Assembly (NCBI GenBank): GCA_965224675.1
Contig: CBDDAA010000004.1
Coordinates: 2,914,001-2,978,000 of the forward strand
Source of the DNA: UBA7957 sp965224675
GTDB lineage: Bacteria; Pseudomonadota; Gammaproteobacteria; Granulosicoccales; Granulosicoccaceae
DNA: 64,000 bases
Reading direction: 5' to 3'
Of this stretch, positions 34,368-43,825 are shown in pieces (within the stretch, counting starts at the first letter, position 1; each line of letters begins with the position of its first letter). The translations under genes were made by a program, and so were the position numbers. The notes under the pieces were generated by a model. The model was not told where the DNA came from. It did not search any database and saw only the letters and a program-made list of their open reading frames with translations.

Positions 34368-34609
34368 AACAACTCACTAACCTGCAAGAACGTAAACCAG
34401 ATCCGAGTTTGCGTTATACAAATAAACCACCTTCTAATGACTGTAATAAGAGCAAGAACTAAACCACCTCTAAATATTTTGTACTATCATCAAGGAAAAA
34501 CAGCTTGGATTTCCAGTAGTTATTTGCTTCTCTGCATACTTTAGGATACTTTTTCAACAGTATTGTTAGTACTCGTCAATGTAGCCTTGGCTGAATTTGT
34601 CTGAAGGAC

Positions 34610-35428
34610 TCAGATAATGGCACCACGCACCTTCGCAGAAACCCATTCACCGACAACAACCGCAATGAGAATCACAAACAGAATCAGCGCAACCTGTGGC
34701 CAAGCCAGAGTATTTAATGAGGCTTGAAGTTGTAGTCCGATACCTCCAGCGCCAACCAGTCCCAGCACCGTAGATTCCCGTATATTGATGTCCCATCTGA
34801 ATACAGATATTCCTGCAAACGCCGGCATGATTTGAGGAACAATTCCGTAGGTCATTACTTGCCAACGGCTGGCACCCGTCGCGGTAATTGCTTCTATTTG
34901 TTGGCTATCAATCTCCTCAATTGCTTCGTATAACAATTTGGCACAAAACCCTATTGAACGTATTGCAATAGCAACAAGTCCCGCGAATACACCAGGACCT
35001 ATTACTGCAACCAGCAATAATGCCCAGATAAGAGAATTTATTGAGCGGGTCGAGACAATGATAAGCAAGGCAAGCGGACGGATAAAAATTTTACTCGGTG
35101 TGGTATTTCTTGCCGCAAGAAATGCAACCGGCACAGCCATGACAAGCGCAAAAACTGTTCCCAAGGTAGCTATGTTGAAAGTGTCCCACAATGGCTTCCA
35201 GAGTTGATCCATGTATGACCATCTTGGTGGAAAAGCTCGTGAACCAATATCCGCAGCTATGCGAGGTGCATCCCAGACAAAGAACCAAGTTGTAGCATCG
35301 GAGATATATTTCCAGCACCACATAAAAACCGCTATAAACACTAAATACACAAACCAGCGTAGTAGCCGAGCTTTATTCGTTCTTAGCTGCCAATGATCTT
35401 TTCCGGATGAAGAAACTGAGATTGGCAT
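34610..35428 (-). CDS. phnE: Phosphonate-type ABC permease (PhnE, second)
   Basis: 272 aa, about six membrane segments. BPD_transp_1 loop EAITATGASRWQVMTYGIVPQIMPAF and the ESTVLGLVGAGGIG segment are typical of PhnE. Its ATG overlaps the TAA of the other permease. The last gene of the phnDCEE cluster. Together they import phosphonates, phosphite or related compounds. Confidence 0.94.
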   Translation of the reverse strand: MPISVSSSGKDHWQLRTNKARLLRWFVYLVFIAVFMWCWKYISDATTWFFVWDAPRIAADIGSRAFPPRWSYMDQLWKPLWDTFNIATLGTVFALVMAVPVAFLAARNTTPSKIFIRPLALLIIVSTRSINSLIWALLLVAVIGPGVFAGLVAIAIRSIGFCAKLLYEAIEEIDSQQIEAITATGASRWQVMTYGIVPQIMPAFAGISVFRWDINIRESTVLGLVGAGGIGLQLQASLNTLAWPQVALILFVILIAVVVGEWVSAKVRGAII

Positions 35429-36243
35429 TACTGCACGCTCGCACGGATAACACCTGATAAATACTCAAGTGCCATTACAGTGGCAATGATAATAAGTAAA
35501 ATCGCCGCAGCAGTATCAAATTCATATCGATCAAAAGCGGTGTTTAATGTTGCGCCAATACCGCCAGCACCAACCAGCCCCAAAATCGCTGACTCACGAA
35601 AATTTATGTCCAGACGGTACATGGATAACCCAACCAATCGCGGCATAAACTGCGGCTGTACACCATAATTTATCCACTGTGCCCAAGATGCACCTGTCGC
35701 CTTAATGGCTTCTGCCTGCACCTTATCCATATCCTCGATGTCTTCAGCCAGGAGTTTGGAAAGAAAACCAATAGTGGCAAAACTGAGAGTAATAAAGCCT
35801 GCCAAGGGGCCAAATCCAAAAATTGCAACCATTAGTATAGCGACTATCAACTCATTAAGTGCCCGCGATAGTGCAACGATGCCACGACAGATAAGATACA
35901 CTGGAAGCGGCGCAATATTACGTGCAGCACCCAGTCCAATCGGTATGGAAATTAATACGCCAACGACAGTTGATGTGATCGTCATAATCACACTTTCTAT
36001 CATGCCTTCACGAATATCAGTGCCGCGAGACAAAAAATCAGGCGAAGCGAAAGCGGCTATAAACTTCCAACCCCGGACCAAACCTTCATTTACCCGTGCC
36101 CAGTTGACCTCAATAGAATTGAAAGCGAGCATCAGATAGATTGCTATTACGGCAAATAATGTCCAGCGTAAGGTGGCGTTTTTGATAAAATGCGGTTTAC
36201 GCCATTGATTTCCCAGACGCAGTTCGAGTGTGCTCCCGCTCAT
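35428..36243 (-). CDS. phnE: Phosphonate-type ABC permease (PhnE, first)
   Basis: 271 aa, about six membrane segments; EAIKATGASWAQWINYGVQPQFMPRL and ESAILGLVGAGGIG match its partner. The ATG overlaps the ATPase stop (ATGA). Many clusters with two PhnE genes import phosphonates or phosphite. No C-P lyase, phosphonatase or phosphite dehydrogenase gene is in the window. Confidence 0.94.
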   Translation of the reverse strand: MSGSTLELRLGNQWRKPHFIKNATLRWTLFAVIAIYLMLAFNSIEVNWARVNEGLVRGWKFIAAFASPDFLSRGTDIREGMIESVIMTITSTVVGVLISIPIGLGAARNIAPLPVYLICRGIVALSRALNELIVAILMVAIFGFGPLAGFITLSFATIGFLSKLLAEDIEDMDKVQAEAIKATGASWAQWINYGVQPQFMPRLVGLSMYRLDINFRESAILGLVGAGGIGATLNTAFDRYEFDTAAAILLIIIATVMALEYLSGVIRASVQ

Positions 36244-37031
36244 CCATCCACCTCTTCATCTTCATCTTCAACTTTGGCGATAGTGGCTTCCCAGTCTTCC
36301 TCCCCATAAATCGCTGTTAATACGTCTGGTGTCATTTCAGTGGGTGAACCATCAAACTCAATACTACCCATTTTCAGGCCAATAATTCTTTGAACAAACA
36401 TCTGGGCAAGTGCTACATCGTGAATGTTGATTATGGCTGCAAGTTCCATCTCATGACAAAGTTCACAAATCAGACGCATGATCTGCCGTGATGTCTTTGG
36501 GTCTAGTGATGCCGTCGGCTCATCAACTAACAATAGGTCAGGTTTTTGTATTAAGGCCCGGGCAATACCCACACGTTGCCTCTGACCACCCGATAGCTCA
36601 TCAGCTCGTTTATCGGCCATTTCCAACAAACCCACTCTGTCAAGTAATCGAAACGCTTCATCGACGTCAGATTGTGGAAATTTACGCAATAAGCTACGCC
36701 AAAACCCGACATAGCCCAAACGACCGGAAAGTACGTTTTCCATCACGGTTAATCGCTCAACCAGCGCATACTCCTGAAATATCATGCCCATTCTACGACG
36801 GGCTTTGCGCAATCGTGATGAACCTAAACTTGTTAGATCCTCTCCATTCAAATGAACCTTACCTGAACTGGGCTCAACAAGTCGGTTAATACAACGTATC
36901 AACGTACTTTTCCCTGCACCAGACGGTCCGATCAGCGCTAGCACCTGGCCCTTTGGTATATCCATATCAACTGCCCGAAGCGCCTGATCACCCGTTGCAT
37001 AAGTTTTTGTAAGCTTATCTAGTTGAAGCAT
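36240..37031 (-). CDS. phnC: Phosphonate-type ABC ATP-binding protein
   Basis: 263 aa starting at ATG 37029-37031 (MLQLDKLTKTY), preferred over an upstream ATG (37064) because that adds 11 residues not usual for PhnC. Walker A GPSGAGKST, signature LSGGQRQRVGIARAL, Walker B LLLVDEPTASLDP, switch His in NIHDVALA. C-terminal tail is strongly acidic (KVEDEDEEVDG). Confidence 0.95.
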   Translation of the reverse strand: MLQLDKLTKTYATGDQALRAVDMDIPKGQVLALIGPSGAGKSTLIRCINRLVEPSSGKVHLNGEDLTSLGSSRLRKARRRMGMIFQEYALVERLTVMENVLSGRLGYVGFWRSLLRKFPQSDVDEAFRLLDRVGLLEMADKRADELSGGQRQRVGIARALIQKPDLLLVDEPTASLDPKTSRQIMRLICELCHEMELAAIINIHDVALAQMFVQRIIGLKMGSIEFDGSPTEMTPDVLTAIYGEEDWEATIAKVEDEDEEVDG

Positions 37032-37131
37032 GCACACCTGCCGTTGATAAAAACATGAACCCACGCATTAATACGCAGATTCATGTCGTAGGACCACAGA
37101 TTCAAATATCGGAGAGTAATACTGCGATTAC

Positions 37132-38109
37132 CTAGTTACAGGTATATTTGACATTATTGGCAGCATCAATCTTACGAATGACGTCCCAAAACTCTTTGTA
37201 TGTCATTTCAATAAATTGTCCTTCATTTGACTTTTCAAACTCCTTTTGCAAGCTGGAACCTTCCCATTCAAACGAGAAGAATGCTTCTTTGATTTTATCT
37301 TTCAATTCAGGTTTAAGATTATAAACAACACCAAAACCTGTGGTAGGAAATGTTTGTGACTTGTATATACTCTTGACTTGATCTGCCTTAATCACATCCC
37401 GCTTTATCATACGGCTTAAAACTGAGTTGGCAATTGAGGCGGCGGGATAATCCTTATTGGCAACACCTAAAATAGAATTATCATGCTTGCCAGAATATAC
37501 CGGTTCGAAGTCTCGATCGGGAAGCATATCAAAATCGGATTTTAGAATAGCCGAAGGAGCTTTAAATCCAGAATTAGACGTCGGTGAGGTAAAAGCCAGT
37601 TTTCCACCCTTAATATCTTCAACTTTCTCGATACCGCTGCCAGGAAAGGTGAGAATTTCCATCTCATAACCGAAGTTTCCGTCGCTGGAAGCCATGATGG
37701 TAAACGGGTTGAATCCCGCACAGTTAACTGCAAGAGGATTAGAACCTGTATTAAATCCTGCGATATGCAACCGACCGGATCGCATTGCTTCAATCTGTGC
37801 CGCGTTGTTTTGAACGGGAAAAAACTGTACTTTCTTGCTTGTTACTTTCTCCATATGAGTCAGGAAGTCACTCCATGCTTCCTTATAGACGGCAGGATCC
37901 TCTACAGGTGTATAGGCAAAAATCAGCGTCTCAGGATCGATCAACATGGTTGGGTCCGTAGGTGTATCTGCCAATAAATCACCATCAGCATCACAAAAAC
38001 GTTTATCCAGTGTCCCACGTGGACATTCTTGAGCATAAGTTGTTGAAGTAGCAATGAGTGAGAATACAATTATTACCGCCAGTTTTACTATTTTATTACT
38101 TATTTTCAT
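37132..38109 (-). CDS. phnD: Phosphonate-type ABC substrate-binding protein
   Basis: 325 aa from ATG 38107-38109, which has a GGAGGA ribosome site; a longer ORF upstream is not coding. Signal peptide ends near TTYAQ. The mature protein starts with a short segment CPRGTLDKRFCDADGDLLADTP with two Cys and a D-x-D-x-D-like calcium-type loop, then the PhnD domain: LIFAYTPVEDPAVYKEAW, FFPVQNNAAQIEAMRSGRLHIAGFNTG, LAFTSPTSNSGFKAPSAIL. The N-terminal segment is unusual for the family. Substrate is not known from sequence. Confidence 0.92.
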   Translation of the reverse strand: MKISNKIVKLAVIIVFSLIATSTTYAQECPRGTLDKRFCDADGDLLADTPTDPTMLIDPETLIFAYTPVEDPAVYKEAWSDFLTHMEKVTSKKVQFFPVQNNAAQIEAMRSGRLHIAGFNTGSNPLAVNCAGFNPFTIMASSDGNFGYEMEILTFPGSGIEKVEDIKGGKLAFTSPTSNSGFKAPSAILKSDFDMLPDRDFEPVYSGKHDNSILGVANKDYPAASIANSVLSRMIKRDVIKADQVKSIYKSQTFPTTGFGVVYNLKPELKDKIKEAFFSFEWEGSSLQKEFEKSNEGQFIEMTYKEFWDVIRKIDAANNVKYTCN

Positions 38110-38186
38110 ATTTTTCCTCCAAAAAGCCTCGCAAAGTGACGAGGAAATTGTTCCACAAGTGACTTGCCAGAGCAAGCTTATCCTCA

Positions 38187-38202
38187 TTTCCTGATCAGGA
38201 AA
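38187..38202. promoter_or_regulatory. Perfect 16-bp palindrome upstream of phnD
   Basis: TTTCCTGATCAGGAAA without spacer, centred about 85 bases before the phnD start codon. A candidate operator. No Pho box (CTGTCAT repeats) was found near it. Confidence 0.45.
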
Positions 38203-38367
38203 CCTTGATTTGATACCAGAGTACGTCAATAATCGAATCATATTAGAATTTTTTTGTCGCTCCAGGGTTCGCTCTACCTGCCCCATCCCTGGGGTCGTAG
38301 CAGCTAACTCTGCCGGCTCGTCTTAATAGTCTATTAATAGTGGATACTACACTCGCAACAGCGGCCA

Positions 38368-39018
38368 CTACCCGGTGGGTAGCAATCCATTGAGAATAAT
38401 GCTACGCACAGTTTGCTTGGCCCGTTCGAACTCATCGTCACTTAACCGGCGACCGCCGTTAAGGACCTCAATTTGAGTATTAAAATCCGCGTAATGCTGG
38501 GTAGTCGCCCAAATCAAATACAACAGATATCGTGGTTCAATTGGACGAAGACGACCTTGTTGTATCCATTTTCGAATCCATTTTTCCCGTGATGCCGCCC
38601 ATTCAGTTAAATGTGATTCCAGATATTTACGAATTATTGGTGCATTATGAATGATTTCATTTGCCCAAACCTTGGAGCCATTAGGACGGTTTCTGGCCAA
38701 ATCCATCTTTGCATTAATGTAAGCGGCCAGTGCAGCATGCGGATCATCAATGTCAGCAAACTCTTCTGCGGCTTCAAGCCATTCAGTAAAAACATCTTCT
38801 ATTACGCGTTGATATAGCTTTTTTTTATTTGCAAAATAGTAGTGGATATTGGTTTTAGGTAAGGCCGCCCGTTGTGCGATCTCAGTAATTGTTGCGCCCG
38901 TAAATCCACGCTCTGCAAATACTTCTTCAGCAACGCGAAGAATCAATTTCTCCGACTGCTTTCTACGCTCTGCTTTTGCAATAGGCTGCGTTACTGTATT
39001 TTTTTGTTTCTCTGGCAC
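38368..39018 (-). CDS. TetR-family regulator, RutR-like
   Basis: 216 aa (E. coli RutR 212). N-terminal HTH: ILRVAEEVFAERGFTGATITEIAQRAALPKTNIHYYFANKKKLY. The C-terminal domain (VWANEIIHNAPIIRKYL, YLIWATTQHYADF, GRRLSDDEFERAKQTV) is the RutR/YcdC ligand domain that senses uracil or thymine. It follows the pyrimidine degradation genes in the same orientation, separated only by a small DMT-like gene, so it is the likely pathway regulator. Confidence 0.92.
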   Translation of the reverse strand: MPEKQKNTVTQPIAKAERRKQSEKLILRVAEEVFAERGFTGATITEIAQRAALPKTNIHYYFANKKKLYQRVIEDVFTEWLEAAEEFADIDDPHAALAAYINAKMDLARNRPNGSKVWANEIIHNAPIIRKYLESHLTEWAASREKWIRKWIQQGRLRPIEPRYLLYLIWATTQHYADFNTQIEVLNGGRRLSDDEFERAKQTVRSIILNGLLPTG

Positions 39019-39050
39019 TATGAGTTTCTCATCCTACGCAGCCTTGCAGG

Positions 39051-39503
39051 CTATCTGCCATAAAGGATAATCGAAATTCCTGATAACACGAATATAGCAC
39101 CTGTAATACGCAGAGGTGTTATTGATCGAACAGGTAAACCAAAAAGGCCCAACTGATCAAGAAGCAAAGATAATAGAACCTGACCGGCAACTATCGCTAT
39201 CAATGTATTGGCGACCCCAATCTGCGGAACCAGCCATATTGTACCCGTCACATAAACAGCACCGAGAACACCGCCAATAAAAAGTGAAACCGGCACATTT
39301 CGCAAACTAAAAATACTGTATATCGAAACCTCATTCTTAGCGAGTAATACAAAAAACAAGACAAATGTACCCACCGCAAAAGAAATAAAAGACGCGAATA
39401 CGGCACTATCCAGTATGCGGCCAAGTTGAGCGTTGATCGGTGCCTGCAGTGCCAAAAGACTGCCCGCTATCAAAGCGAATAGAATCAGTATCCAGCTTGG
39501 CAT
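39051..39503 (-). CDS. Small DMT-family membrane protein (YdcZ/DUF606 type)
   Basis: 150 aa with five membrane segments. LALQAPINAQLGR, FVLFFVLLAK and VPVSLFIGGVLGAVYVTG are typical of the DUF606 family of small drug/metabolite transporter relatives. It sits between preA (80-base gap) and the TetR gene (32-base gap). Transport of a pyrimidine catabolite is a guess from position. Confidence 0.88.
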   Translation of the reverse strand: MPSWILILFALIAGSLLALQAPINAQLGRILDSAVFASFISFAVGTFVLFFVLLAKNEVSIYSIFSLRNVPVSLFIGGVLGAVYVTGTIWLVPQIGVANTLIAIVAGQVLLSLLLDQLGLFGLPVRSITPLRITGAIFVLSGISIILYGR

Positions 39504-39583
39504 TGAAGATAAGCTTCATATCGTACATGTGACAAGATAGGGAAGCGAAGCTGGGCCAGCGTATTCACCTTTGAACACACCAT

Positions 39584-40885
39584 TTAAACTCTGAACGGGT
39601 TGTCTGGATGTTTTGTCCAGTTCTGGTATTGCCCGCTTATCTTACGACCCGTACGTGTATCTGTTTCTCCAGTCTTTAACTCACGCATTGTAATACAGTT
39701 TTCAACCGGGCATACACTGACACACAAATTACAGCCAACGCACTGCTCGTCTTTTACCTGATAGTGTCGTTTACCTTCAAGGGTCGCTGTAATTGCCTGG
39801 TGTGAAGTATCCTCGCAAACAATATGACAACGGCCACACTTTATACACAGATTTTGCGATATTTCTGCCTTAACGGTGTAGTCAAGATCTAAATACTGCC
39901 AATCGGTCACCTGGGGTACAGCTTTACCTATCAGGCTCTCTACAGAATCCATATTTTTTTCATCGAGAAAATTATTTAAGCCACTGATCATCTCTTCGAC
40001 AATTTTGAAACCGTAGGTCATAGCGGCTGTACATATCTGTACATTGCCAGCCCCCAAAGCAATAAAATCGGCAGCATCCCGCCATGTGGTTATTCCCCCT
40101 ATTGCTGAAATTGGCAATCCTGCTGTTTGTGTATCACGAGCTATTTCAGCAACCATATTCAACGCAATCGGTTTAACGGCAGGGCCGCAGTAACCACCGT
40201 GTGTACCTTTACCGCCCGTCGATGGATAGACCGTCAGATTGTCAAGATCCACAGAAATAATGGAATTGATTGTATTGATCAATGAAACGGCATCAGCCCC
40301 GCCGGCATGTGCAGCACGTGCAGCGTGTCTGATATCAGTTATGTTCGGCGTAAGTTTCACTATCACCGGCATGCTGGCATATTCTTTACACCAGGCAGTC
40401 ACCATTTCCACATATTCCGGCACCTGACCAACCGCTGCCCCCATACCTCTTTCCGACATACCGTGTGGGCATCCAAAGTTCAACTCAATACCATCGGCGC
40501 CGGTATCCTCAACACGCGACAATATGTCTTTCCAGGCATTTTCTTCGCATGGCACCATGAGGGAGACGACCATTGCCCGCTCTGGCCAGTCTTTTTTCAC
40601 CTGCTTGATTTCTTCAAGATTAACTTCCAAAGGGCGATCAGTTATTAATTCAATATTGTTTAAGCCCATTAAACGCCGATCACCACCATGCCAGGCACCA
40701 TATCGAGGTCCATTGACATTGACTAAGGGAGGACCCGCTTCGCCGAGTGTTTTCCACACAACGCCGCCCCAACCTGCTTCAAATGCCCGTATAACATTGA
40801 ATGCTTTGTCTGTTGGCGGGGCAGAGGCCAGCCAAAACGGATTCGGTGATTCAATGCCTATAAATGTAGTTGATAAGTCAGCCAT
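39584..40885 (-). CDS. preA: NAD-dependent dihydropyrimidine dehydrogenase, PreA subunit
   Basis: 433 aa. N-terminal FMN TIM barrel related to dihydroorotate dehydrogenase: IESPNPFWLASAPPTDK, GIELNFGCPHGMSERGMGAAVG with the catalytic-loop Cys, AIGGITTWRDAADFIALGAGNVQICTA. C-terminal two 4Fe-4S clusters: CIKCGRCHIVCEDTSHQ and CVGCNLCVSVCPVENC. Reduces uracil and thymine to the dihydro forms together with PreT, whose gene ends 25 bases upstream. First step of the reductive pyrimidine pathway. Confidence 0.96.
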   Translation of the reverse strand: MADLSTTFIGIESPNPFWLASAPPTDKAFNVIRAFEAGWGGVVWKTLGEAGPPLVNVNGPRYGAWHGGDRRLMGLNNIELITDRPLEVNLEEIKQVKKDWPERAMVVSLMVPCEENAWKDILSRVEDTGADGIELNFGCPHGMSERGMGAAVGQVPEYVEMVTAWCKEYASMPVIVKLTPNITDIRHAARAAHAGGADAVSLINTINSIISVDLDNLTVYPSTGGKGTHGGYCGPAVKPIALNMVAEIARDTQTAGLPISAIGGITTWRDAADFIALGAGNVQICTAAMTYGFKIVEEMISGLNNFLDEKNMDSVESLIGKAVPQVTDWQYLDLDYTVKAEISQNLCIKCGRCHIVCEDTSHQAITATLEGKRHYQVKDEQCVGCNLCVSVCPVENCITMRELKTGETDTRTGRKISGQYQNWTKHPDNPFRV

Positions 40886-40909
40886 AATCCGGGTTCCATT
40901 TTGTTTAGT

Positions 40910-42280
40910 TTAGGAAGCAGCGCACTCTAAATAGCCATTGATCGAATACGCGGCAAGTTTGCCATCCTGTACTGCTGTGACAGTGAGATCTTCACCCCCG
41001 GCAATACAGTCACCACCCGCCCAGACACCTTTAACTGATGTTCGGTACTCGGTATCAACCTTGATACGACCACCCTCCAGTTCAACCTCAGAGTGGTTCT
41101 TTAAGTCATCACTACGAAATTTCTGTCCAATCGCCTTAAAGACCATATCCGCAGAGAGGGTAAAAAATTGACCACTGCCCTTCAGTGTGCCGGCTTCATC
41201 TGTAAACGTTGTTTCAAATTCCACTGCGATCACAGACTTATTATCAATAATTAATCTATAAGGCTGGGCGTTATGCCTTATAGTAACACCCTTGGTTTGT
41301 GCAAACGCCTGCTCTTCAATACTGGCACTCATCGCGTTTTCACCGCGTCTATATACTATAGTGACTTGGTTAGCGCCCAGCAATTTTGTCTGAGTGGCAA
41401 TATCTATTGCAGTCATGCCCCCACCGATTACTACGATGTTCTGTCCAACATCAAGCCTGGAATAGTCTGTGCTTTGGCGCAATTGAGCAATATAACTAAT
41501 CGCATCCAGAACGCCTTCGATACTTTCTTTCTCCAAGCCAAGATTGTTCACAGCGCCCATGCCCATGCCAAGAAAAACTGCGTCATAGTCCTTTTGTAAA
41601 CTGGTTAAATCAAACTCCCGCCCTAACCGCTTTCCATGCTGAATTTCCATACCACCAATTGATAATAGATAATCTATTTCCCGTTGCGAAAAATTATTCG
41701 TCATTTTGTAAGCTGCCAGACCAAACTCATTAAGTCCACCGCTTTTATCTTTCGCCTCAAAGAGTGTTACTGCATGGCCGGATCGTGCCAAAACGTGCGC
41801 ACAGGATAAACTTGCCGGACCGGCGCCAACCAACGCAATCTGTTTCCCGGAATCTGTAGCCCGCGTGAACAACTGCTGTCCAGAGCTGATAATCTGATCA
41901 ACCGCATAACGTTGTAGTAAGCCAATGGTTACTGGTCGCTGATCCTGATCATTTCGCACACAGGCTTTTTCACAGAGTGTTTCTGTTGGGCAAACGCGAC
42001 CGCAGCTACCACCGAGTATATTCTCCTGTAATATGAGTTGCGCTGCGCCCTTGTTGTTGCCACTGGAAATACTACGAATAAACCCAGGCACATCTATATT
42101 TGTTGGGCATGCCTCAATGCATGGTGCATCAAAACAATAATAACAACGATCAGCCTCCACCAGGGCAGAAGTCGGTTCCAATGGTGGATGCATATCACTA
42201 AAATTTAGTGCGTACTGTTGCTCAACCAACCTACCCCCACGAATATCCACTGAACGCTTATCTATTGATGTGTTATTCAC
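40910..42280 (-). CDS. preT: Dihydropyrimidine dehydrogenase, PreT subunit
   Basis: 456 aa from GTG 42278-42280, which has GGAGG at the right distance. The frame is open a little further, but an upstream GTG would place the ribosome site inside the gene. N-terminal Fe-S domain: CYYCFDAPCIEACPTNIDV and GGSCGRVCPTETLCEKAC. Then FAD (ALVGAGPASLSCAHVLA) and NADPH (IVVIGGGMTAIDIA) domains and AGGDCIAGGEDLTV near the end. Passes electrons from NAD(P)H to PreA. Confidence 0.96.
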   Translation of the reverse strand: MNNTSIDKRSVDIRGGRLVEQQYALNFSDMHPPLEPTSALVEADRCYYCFDAPCIEACPTNIDVPGFIRSISSGNNKGAAQLILQENILGGSCGRVCPTETLCEKACVRNDQDQRPVTIGLLQRYAVDQIISSGQQLFTRATDSGKQIALVGAGPASLSCAHVLARSGHAVTLFEAKDKSGGLNEFGLAAYKMTNNFSQREIDYLLSIGGMEIQHGKRLGREFDLTSLQKDYDAVFLGMGMGAVNNLGLEKESIEGVLDAISYIAQLRQSTDYSRLDVGQNIVVIGGGMTAIDIATQTKLLGANQVTIVYRRGENAMSASIEEQAFAQTKGVTIRHNAQPYRLIIDNKSVIAVEFETTFTDEAGTLKGSGQFFTLSADMVFKAIGQKFRSDDLKNHSEVELEGGRIKVDTEYRTSVKGVWAGGDCIAGGEDLTVTAVQDGKLAAYSINGYLECAAS

Positions 42281-42286
42281 CTGAAT

Positions 42287-42291
42287 CCTCC
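42287..42291 (-). promoter_or_regulatory. Ribosome binding site deciding the preT start
   Basis: GGAGG on the minus strand, 6 bases before GTG 42280. It rules out the GTG at 42295. Confidence 0.7.
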
Positions 42292-42346
42292 ACACAACCA
42301 GCCGGTTTTAGTTAAATACCAGGAAGATGATTTATTACCAATCGAA

Positions 42347-43786
42347 TTATCTCTTTACTGATTTCGGTATCCGACTTTCGCAAATTTTTTTAACCGAATC
42401 ATAATAGGATGCAAATGGTGGGCGATCAACATAGCGTCCTGCACCGCGCTCAACCTTTAATTCTCCGTTACTGTATACCAGATTTCCCTGGCTGATAGTG
42501 TGAGATGGGATACCCGTAACCGTCATGCCTTCAAAAATATTGAAGTCAATATTCTGATGATGTGTTTTAGCTGAAATTGTTTTAGTACCTTCAGGGTCCC
42601 AAACAACCAAATCTGCATCGGCGCCGACAGATACAGAACCTTTGCGTGGGTAGAGATTAAAGATCTGCGCCGCATTAGTGGAAGTAACTTTAACAAACTC
42701 ATTCATTGTCAGCTTTCCGGTCCTGACGCCTGTGTGCCAAAGAACTTCCATGCGGTTTTCTATGCCGGCCGTACCATTGGGTATTAATGAAAAATCTGTG
42801 CGCCCTGCGGCTTTTTGATCGGCACAAAAACAACAATGATCCGTTGCGGTAGTTTGCAAATTACCCGATTGCAAACCTCTCCATAGTGCTTCATTATTTT
42901 CTTTTGGTCGAAAAGGCGGGCTCATAACATGGGCGGCGGCGAAATCCCAGTCAGGATTTTGATACACAGAGTCATCCACTACCAGATGACCAGCCAATAC
43001 CTCACCAAACACCCGTTGCCCTTCGTTACGGGCACGAGTGATAACTTCCAGAGATTCTTTACAGGAAACATGCACCAGATAAACAGGCACGTTAAGAACC
43101 TGAGCAATTCTAATAGCGCGATTGGCAGCTTCTGCCTCAACCGCCGGCGGTCTCGATTGAGGGTGTCCTTCCGGACCGGTTATGCCCATATCAAGCAACT
43201 TGCGTTGCAGCTGAAATACCAGTTCACCATTCTCGGCATGCACCGTCGGTATAGCGCCTAACTCCAATGAGCGGGTAAAGCTATTGACGAGAATTTCATC
43301 GTCAGCCATTATGGCATTTTTGTAGGCCATAAAGTGTTTAAAGCTATTAACACCATGGTCACGTACCAATGTGCCCATATCTTCGTGCACACTTTCATCC
43401 CACCACGTAATTGCGACATGAAAGGAATAATCAGATACAGATTTCTCTGCCCATCCGCGCCACTCCTTGTACGCATCCATCACACGTTGCTGGGGCGCAG
43501 GTATTACAAAATCTATAATACAGGTTGTACCCCCCGCCAGGCCCGCCGATGTTCCAGTGAAAAAATCCTCACTGGCAACTGTTCCCATAAAGGGCAATTG
43601 CATATGAGTATGTGGGTCTATACCGCCTGGCATAACAAATTGACCACCAGCGTCTACAATCTCAGCATCGCTTGGCGCGTCCAGATCCTCACCAATCAAT
43701 AGAATTTTTCCATCCGCACAAAGTACATCGGAGCGGAAACTGGTATCGGCATTAACAACGGTGCCGCCCTTAATTAATAACGACAT
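42347..43786 (-). CDS. hydA: Dihydropyrimidinase / D-hydantoinase
   Basis: 479 aa amidohydrolase. Binuclear metal ligands visible: PGGIDPHTHMQLPF, the carboxylated Lys in SFKHFMAYK, VHAENGELVF, VYLVHVSCKES and TATDHCCF. The substrate loop NGTAGIENRMEVLWHTGV is typical. Opens dihydrouracil and dihydrothymine to N-carbamoyl-beta-amino acids. Second step of the pathway; gap of 39 bases from the upstream beta-ureidopropionase. Confidence 0.97.
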   Translation of the reverse strand: MSLLIKGGTVVNADTSFRSDVLCADGKILLIGEDLDAPSDAEIVDAGGQFVMPGGIDPHTHMQLPFMGTVASEDFFTGTSAGLAGGTTCIIDFVIPAPQQRVMDAYKEWRGWAEKSVSDYSFHVAITWWDESVHEDMGTLVRDHGVNSFKHFMAYKNAIMADDEILVNSFTRSLELGAIPTVHAENGELVFQLQRKLLDMGITGPEGHPQSRPPAVEAEAANRAIRIAQVLNVPVYLVHVSCKESLEVITRARNEGQRVFGEVLAGHLVVDDSVYQNPDWDFAAAHVMSPPFRPKENNEALWRGLQSGNLQTTATDHCCFCADQKAAGRTDFSLIPNGTAGIENRMEVLWHTGVRTGKLTMNEFVKVTSTNAAQIFNLYPRKGSVSVGADADLVVWDPEGTKTISAKTHHQNIDFNIFEGMTVTGIPSHTISQGNLVYSNGELKVERGAGRYVDRPPFASYYDSVKKICESRIPKSVKR

Positions 43787-43825
43787 AGGTTATCCTCTAT
43801 TTCCAAATCTATAATGCAAGTATGA

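Noticed and set aside
34545..34570. Second copy of the MITE end (TTTTTCAACAG)
   Set aside because: Only 11 bases match the right end and no partner end was found nearby.
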